Positions 4,927 through 8,868 of a DNA stretch of 8,868 bases are shown here, one piece after another (position 1 is the first letter of the stretch; every line of letters begins with the position of its first letter). The position numbers were made by a program, and so were the translations under genes. This stretch comes from Candidatus Sulfopaludibacter sp. SbA3 (GTDB taxonomy: Bacteria; Acidobacteriota; Terriglobia; 20CM-2-55-15): contig CAMAWS010000102.1 of NCBI GenBank assembly GCA_945861845.1, positions 1 to 8,868 on the forward strand, written 5' to 3'. Below the pieces are notes generated by a model. That model was given only the letters and a program-made list of their open reading frames with translations, did no database searches and was not told the origin of the DNA.

Positions 4927-6342
4927 ATGAAGAAGAACAATGAAGGATACGCGCTGCTGGTCTCGATGATCGCGCTGGTCCTGCTGACCACGATTACGGG
5001 CCTCATGGCCCTGTCGGCCGGTGGCGACATGAAAAGGTCGAACAATGCACGAACCGAAATGCAGAGTCACTACGTGGCCGAAGTCGGGCTTGAGAAGGCG
5101 CTGATCTGGTTCAGGAACAGCTACGGCCTGCTTGGCAACGCGCTTGTAAACACGGCGCCGGGAACACCGCCGACAGTGACTGACCCGGCCGGAAATACCT
5201 ACACAGTGCCCGTCAGCCTCACAAACGGCTCTCCCGTTGTCCTGAATACCACCGGCATCGGCTCGGCAACCACGCACCCCGCGTCGTACACGAATTCCCA
5301 GGGTGAGGCGGAAGCCAACATGACGACCTCGTTCTCCGCCTCGCTTGCGAACCAGGCTGTACCCATGGGCACCCAGGGCAACGGTACGTATGCGGTCATG
5401 GCTACGCTTGTCGGATACGCCCCGGAACGCTGGCGCATCGATTCCGTCGGAACATTTTCAGGACGGCGCAAGGCAGTATCGGTCTTCCTGGAGAAACTTC
5501 CTCTGACGCCTTTCGTTCACGCGGCGTACACGTCGGCGAGTCCGGTGGATTTGACAGGAAACCAGACCATCGATGGCCAGGATCACGACCTTGATGGCGA
5601 CGTTATCGGCGGCATCGGCATGCCCGGCGTGTCGGTAACCGATACAAACCCGCTGCCGGAAGTTTCGGGATCGGGAGAAATCAAGTCAAACGTCAGCGGA
5701 AGTACCGTAACGATTGACCATGACACAACATATCCCGATCCGCTGCCCGCAGACTATCCTGTAAACAACGACATCGATCCTGATGATTATCCAGACAGTC
5801 CAGCCGCCGCACTGGGGCTCGATCCTGCGGTATATCAGCCATATCTCGATGGGATGAAGCAGACGAGCGTCCCCTGCCACATTTCGGGATTGGTGGTGCT
5901 GGACCTGAATTTTCCGACCGGCAGCGCGCCCGGGGGCTGCGACTATTCCGGGGATGGCATCCTGGTTCTCCACAACCCGCGGTATAGCCCGCGGTATTTT
6001 GATCCCCTGGATCCGCTCTACACGTCAGGCACATCTCCGATTTCAGGCCAGACGGCAGCGCAGTATAGGGCAGATACGCTCAACCAACCGAGGTACTTCA
6101 ACTACAACGCGAATAATACCTTCAAGGGAATCATCATTGCGGATTCGATCGGAGAAATCGGCCCTGGTATTTCGGGAAGCGCGGCAATCCTTGGCGCCAT
6201 CATTTCCCTGGATCGAGTGAATGGAGCGATCGGAACCGGCAATGCCAGTATCGGCTACAGCTCGATTGCTGTCAGCAACGCAGTGAATTCCGTACCGTAT
6301 ACGAAGCAGCGCGGCACGTTCCGGCAGCTTCTGAACGACTGA
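4927..6342 (+). CDS. PilX-like pilus assembly protein with large C-terminal domain and Ca-type loop
   Basis: This is a 471-aa protein. The N-terminus (N-E-G7-Y-A-L-L-V-S-M-I-A-L-V-L-L-T-T-I-T-G) is the PilX-N type, with a prepilin-like G but no Glu+5, as in PilX/GspK proteins. It is followed by the usual V-A-E-x-G-L-E-K-A-L helix (about 49-58). The long C-terminal part contains D219-H-D-L-D-G224-D, a DxDxDG loop like those that bind calcium in EF-hand or dockerin proteins. It then has G-L-V-V-L-D-L and I-S-G-S-A-A-I-L-G-A-I-I-S-L strands resembling the beta-helical domain of large PilX-like proteins. Two cysteines (in P-C-H-I-S and G-G-C-D-Y) may bond. GAGG lies 5 nt before the ATG. It likely caps the minor pilin complex. 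Confidence 0.75.
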   Translation: MKKNNEGYALLVSMIALVLLTTITGLMALSAGGDMKRSNNARTEMQSHYVAEVGLEKALIWFRNSYGLLGNALVNTAPGTPPTVTDPAGNTYTVPVSLTNGSPVVLNTTGIGSATTHPASYTNSQGEAEANMTTSFSASLANQAVPMGTQGNGTYAVMATLVGYAPERWRIDSVGTFSGRRKAVSVFLEKLPLTPFVHAAYTSASPVDLTGNQTIDGQDHDLDGDVIGGIGMPGVSVTDTNPLPEVSGSGEIKSNVSGSTVTIDHDTTYPDPLPADYPVNNDIDPDDYPDSPAAALGLDPAVYQPYLDGMKQTSVPCHISGLVVLDLNFPTGSAPGGCDYSGDGILVLHNPRYSPRYFDPLDPLYTSGTSPISGQTAAQYRADTLNQPRYFNYNANNTFKGIIIADSIGEIGPGISGSAAILGAIISLDRVNGAIGTGNASIGYSSIAVSNAVNSVPYTKQRGTFRQLLND

Positions 6343-6357
6343 CATCAAGGAGCCATC

Positions 6358-6771
6358 GTGAAACGCTTACTCATTCCGGTTATCTTCTTCCTTCTCACGG
6401 GAATTGAGGCCCGAGCCCAAAGCCTGGCGGACGCCGCACGCGCCGAGCGGCTCCGGCAGCAAAACGTGGAATCTACCGTGAAAGTCCAGAAGGCCGGCGA
6501 CAAACCTGTTGCCGCGGCTGAAGAAGACCAGAAGGCCGAAACCGTTGAAACGCCCACGGAGCCAAAGAAAGAAATCACGCAAAAAGAGAAGCTTCGGAAC
6601 GAGCGCGTGGACATAGTCAAGAAACGCTCGGAACTGTTGGTGCGAATGGACGAGGTGAAACACGACCCCCTTGCAGTCAAGGCGATCGAGGCCGAGTTGA
6701 TCGGGCTGTCCAGGCGCGCCGAATCAGCCAAGCTACAACACCTGGGAAAGAACGAACAGCCGGCACAGTAG
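6358..6771 (+). CDS. Small secreted coiled-coil protein, function unknown
   Basis: This is a 137-aa protein with a GTG start, supported by AAGGAG five nt upstream and only 15 nt after the PilX-like stop. The signal peptide runs K-R-L-L-I-P-V-I-F-F-L-L-T-G and is likely cut after A-R-A-Q or A-Q-S near 20-22. The mature part begins L-A-D-A-A-R-A-E-R-L-R-Q-Q-N, then has a charged, Pro/Glu/Lys-rich middle and two helices (about 75-128, K-E-K-L-R-N-E-R and following) that suit a coiled coil. There are no cysteines and no catalytic motif. I do not recognise the family. Its place as the last gene of the pilin operon suggests an accessory envelope protein, but that is inference from position. Confidence 0.7.
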   Translation: MKRLLIPVIFFLLTGIEARAQSLADAARAERLRQQNVESTVKVQKAGDKPVAAAEEDQKAETVETPTEPKKEITQKEKLRNERVDIVKKRSELLVRMDEVKHDPLAVKAIEAELIGLSRRAESAKLQHLGKNEQPAQ

Positions 6772-6782
6772 GCATAGTTCTA

Positions 6783-6874
6783 CCTGTGGGCCTGGGGCTT
6801 CAGCCCCGTGCAAAGTTCAAAATGGAAATTTCTTGTTGGAACCTGGCACGGGGCTGAAGCCCTGCGCCCACAGG
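6783..6874. repeat. REP-like inverted repeat and probable operon terminator
   Basis: 6783-6811 and 6846-6874 are 29-bp inverted arms that match at 26 positions, with a 34-nt AT-richer loop. Each arm holds its own small palindrome, GGGGCTTCAGCCCC. This nested design is like REP/BIME elements that spread in bacterial genomes. Lying 11 bp after the last operon stop, it could also end or stabilise the transcript. No U-tract is present. Confidence 0.85.
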
Positions 6875-6939
6875 CAGACGAAAAGCGCGGACTAAAACGC
6901 AAGATTCCCGACGTTATCGCGTTCTCACACCGCACCCCA

Positions 6940-6962
6940 ATACCCGCGCGCAGCGCGGGTAT
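6940..6962. repeat. Short perfect hairpin (10-bp stem)
   Basis: 6940-6949 (ATACCCGCGC) pairs perfectly with 6953-6962 around the loop GCA. It is the second palindrome in a 500-bp non-coding block and is probably another REP-like unit. The rest of 6875-7021 shows no gene. Confidence 0.7.
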
Positions 6963-7021
6963 CCAGCCCGCACCCGTCCCGGCATGTTTGGACTTCACCT
7001 TCGGAAAAAGTCTGTCGTATC

Positions 7022-7279
7022 ATGCTGGGTCATATCGACAATCCCGGATTCTTTATTCAAATGGGAATGGCTTCCATGCCGGGCTGGCTGGAGGGCATCT
7101 TCGACCGCAAATATCCGCACTGGAAGCACGTTGATCTTAACGAAGACGGATCGTGCGCCTCCGCGCCGGCCGGACTTCGCGTCCTGGAAGAAATGCTGAA
7201 ACGTGCCGGGAAATCCGGGGACAGACTCCGAATTCCGAAGTTCAGGAATTCGGAGTCTGTCCCCGGATTTCTACGTTAG
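7022..7279 (+). CDS. Short orphan ORF, possibly a gene remnant
   Basis: This is 85 codons from ATG 7022. The first 63 look like genuine protein: H-I-D-N-P-G-F-F-I-Q-M-G-M-A-S-M-P-G-W-L-E, then V-D-L-N-E-D-G-S and a final helix G-L-R-V-L-E-E-M-L-K-R-A-G-K. The last 22 codons are encoded by the inverted repeat at 7210-7271 and look arbitrary, so the original C-terminus was probably replaced when that element arrived. No ribosome site is evident. I do not recognise the family and give no function. Real coding in the first part is supported only by the plausible, non-repetitive composition. Confidence 0.4.
   Translation: MLGHIDNPGFFIQMGMASMPGWLEGIFDRKYPHWKHVDLNEDGSCASAPAGLRVLEEMLKRAGKSGDRLRIPKFRNSESVPGFLR
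7210..7271. repeat. Perfect 27-bp inverted repeat (REP-like or terminator)
   Basis: 7210-7236 and 7245-7271 are perfect inverted arms with an 8-nt loop. The stem contains CCGGGGACAGACTCC and GAATTCC. It ends 24 bp upstream of the amidase start and lies inside the tail of the orphan ORF. The perfect match over 27 bp suggests a recent or selected element. It could insulate the amidase from upstream transcription. Confidence 0.9.
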
Positions 7280-7295
7280 ACTTAACCGGCATTCT

Positions 7296-8783
7296 ATGAT
7301 TGAGCGGCATTGGAAACGGAAGCGACTTGTGATGTTCATGGCGGCACTGTTTGCTGCCGTTTTCATTCTTGGCACGAGGCTTCGCGCAGCCGCCGAAGAC
7401 TTCCCTATTTACTTTCCAGATTCCAAAATAGTAGTAAAGTCGGAAACGCTCAATCGCACAACGTACCTGCCCATCGTCGACATCATTCAACATCTCGGGC
7501 TTCCATATACCGATGCACTGGCGCTGGAAACACTTACGATTCGCAGCGGCACTTTTCGCCTCGTCGCCACAAGAAACAGGGCCTTGATTTCGATTAACGA
7601 TCAAATCGTGCTTCTCCAGAGTCCGATCTTGAAGGAAAACAACCGCTGGCTCGCGCCAATGGAGTTCCTCACCCAGGGCCTGGCCCGGATTACGGGCACG
7701 GAATTCCGATACCGGGCTGGATCGGTAAGGGTTCTTGCCGGCGATGTGCGGGCGCCGGAACTCGTCATGAATGCGCAGGATCTGGGTCCGGTAACCCGGC
7801 TGACGATCCGCACCGGGATTGCAGTGAACCTGGACGTGCAGCGCGACGACCAGAACAATCGAGCGATCGTCAGGATCGACCATGCCCCGATGGACCCTCT
7901 TCGCGAACGCATCGACCAGAAGGATCGCCTGGTCAACTCCATCGTGTTCAACGACTCGGACGGAGAACCGAAAATCGTGCTGGAAACAACCGATGAAGCC
8001 GGCGAAATCAAGGTCACCGCGGCAGACGGAAACCGGCTCTTCTTCGTGGACGTGCTGCGGCGCGTGGCGCAGGTTACCGAGGCCGCGCCTCCGGCGGACG
8101 TCCCAGCCGGGCGCATTGACGCTCCTTCGCCCGAAAGGCCCGAAAGAAAGATCCGCGTCATCGTTATTGATCCGGGCCACGGAGGCATGGACTCGGGCAC
8201 GACCGGTCCCTCGGCCGCCGAAAAGGATCTCACTCTCATTATGGCGCGCAGGCTTCGGACCGCCCTGCAGAATCAGGTCGGAGCGACCGTCCTGCTGACG
8301 CGAGATTCCGATATTGCGCTCGACAATGAAGCGCGCTCGGCGGTGGCGAATAACAATCAGGCCAATGTCTTCGTGAGCCTGCACATTGGGTTTTCGGCTA
8401 ACAAGGCCGATTCCCCCTCTTCCATATTTGTGATGCAGGAAGATTTTGGTGGCGCTGCGGGAGCCGCGGAATCGGGAATCGGAATGTTTCTTCCCTGGTA
8501 CCTCGGATACAGGACGAACCGGCCGGCAAGCGGCCGCATTGCAGCGTTGCTTCAGGAGGAACTGACGAAGGCCGTACCTGGATGGAAATTCCCGATAAGA
8601 AAGGCTCCGCTCGGGGTTCTGGCGAGCGCCACGATGCCCGCGGTTGTGCTGGAACTCGGAAACGTGAACAACTCCCTCAACTCGCAAACCTTGATGGACA
8701 ACGCGTTTCAATCCCGGATCGTCACAGCCATTGTGAATGCTACCCTGCGTTTTTCAGAACTGCAGGCACCGGCGGCAAACTGA
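7296..8783 (+). CDS. Exported N-acetylmuramoyl-L-alanine amidase (Amidase_3, zinc-dependent)
   Basis: This is a 495-aa cell-wall hydrolase that cuts the bond between N-acetylmuramic acid and L-alanine in peptidoglycan. Signal or anchor: K-R-K-R then a hydrophobic core (about 12-32). Residues about 38-145 resemble a copper-amine-oxidase-N-like stalk domain (Y-L-P-I-V-D-I-I-Q-H-L-G, N-R-W-L-A-P-M-E-F-L). Residues about 150-255 form a beta-rich AMIN-like region, followed by a Pro-rich linker. The catalytic domain starts near 285: D-P-G-H295-G-G, E309 and H363 (S-L-H) as zinc ligands, and E453 in L-E-L-G-N as the catalytic Glu. The frame is open back to 7203, but the ATG at 7296 gives the proper signal peptide and leaves the upstream repeat out. 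ATG 7332 or 7338 are less likely starts. The next gene starts 1 nt after the stop, so they are co-transcribed. Confidence 0.9.
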   Translation: MIERHWKRKRLVMFMAALFAAVFILGTRLRAAAEDFPIYFPDSKIVVKSETLNRTTYLPIVDIIQHLGLPYTDALALETLTIRSGTFRLVATRNRALISINDQIVLLQSPILKENNRWLAPMEFLTQGLARITGTEFRYRAGSVRVLAGDVRAPELVMNAQDLGPVTRLTIRTGIAVNLDVQRDDQNNRAIVRIDHAPMDPLRERIDQKDRLVNSIVFNDSDGEPKIVLETTDEAGEIKVTAADGNRLFFVDVLRRVAQVTEAAPPADVPAGRIDAPSPERPERKIRVIVIDPGHGGMDSGTTGPSAAEKDLTLIMARRLRTALQNQVGATVLLTRDSDIALDNEARSAVANNNQANVFVSLHIGFSANKADSPSSIFVMQEDFGGAAGAAESGIGMFLPWYLGYRTNRPASGRIAALLQEELTKAVPGWKFPIRKAPLGVLASATMPAVVLELGNVNNSLNSQTLMDNAFQSRIVTAIVNATLRFSELQAPAAN

Positions 8784-8784
8784 T

Positions 8785-8868
8785 ATGACCAGACGCATCA
8801 AAATCGGACTCTTCGTACTGTGCATCGGAACTGCCGTGTCGCTCGGCTTCTTTGTGGACGTCGTCGGC
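8785..8868 (+). CDS. N-terminus of a membrane-anchored protein, cut by window end
   Basis: ATG 8785 comes one base after the amidase stop. The 28 visible codons read M-T-R-R-I-K-I-G-L-F-V-L-C-I-G and on to F-F-V-D-V-V, a positive N-terminus with one hydrophobic helix, so a signal anchor or signal peptide. The tight spacing shows an operon with the amidase. Genes for GerMN-domain proteins often follow such amidases, but nothing visible proves that here. Confidence 0.65.
   Translation, partial: MTRRIKIGLFVLCIGTAVSLGFFVDVVG

Noticed and set aside
6808..7134. A forward open frame across the REP-like repeat
   Set aside because: It begins inside the inverted repeat, covers non-coding palindromes, and conflicts with the more protein-like frame from 7022.
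7242..8711. A 489-aa minus-strand open frame
   Set aside because: It is the antisense shadow of the amidase gene; its protein is rich in Arg, His and Gly with no recognisable motif, while the forward frame has all zinc ligands.

Overview
The window reads as accessory chromosome from a GC-rich soil-type bacterium. Acidobacteriota is the best guess, by inference only: there is a decayed tail that looks like an ADOP-type (acidobacterial duplicated orphan permease) ABC permease, many GC-rich palindromic intergenic repeats, minor-pilin genes and a secreted Ala/Arg-rich coiled-coil protein. No rRNA or tRNA gene or CRISPR array was seen.

Layout. 1-1600 is a graveyard of mobile and broken genes: an 80-bp perfect palindrome at the very edge, two IS91-family transposase tails facing each other (one forward to 432, one reverse ending at 646), an intact vapBC toxin-antitoxin pair on the minus strand (745-1379) with a likely operator, and a frameshifted ABC-permease C-terminus (about 1472-1584). 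A short minus-strand beta-domain fragment follows.

1728-3641 is the most interesting part. Two 127-bp direct repeats (124/127 identical) enclose a 1660-bp cassette with two convergent thiol-redox genes that share a strong terminator hairpin. Each gene carries one in-frame UGA exactly where its family has the catalytic cysteine: a secreted redoxin/DsbD-N fusion (1887-2978, Sec82 in W-U-P-W-C) and an OsmC-like peroxidase (minus strand 3034-3492, Sec63 in A-G-U-L-T-G). Both frames stay open and family-like after the UGA, and each UGA is followed 18-21 nt later by a small stem-loop with a G-starting loop, as expected for a bacterial SECIS. I read these as two selenoproteins. A routine gene caller would split or truncate both. 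The sel genes are not in the window.

3641-3739 holds the tail of a TPR protein gene cut exactly at the second repeat. From 3928 a tight forward operon encodes three type IV minor pilin-like proteins (PilV-, PilW- and PilX-like) and a small secreted coiled-coil protein (6358-6771). 6783-7271 contains three separate inverted repeats and a short orphan ORF. 7296-8783 encodes an exported zinc-dependent N-acetylmuramoyl-L-alanine amidase, followed directly by the start of a membrane-anchored protein that runs off the window.
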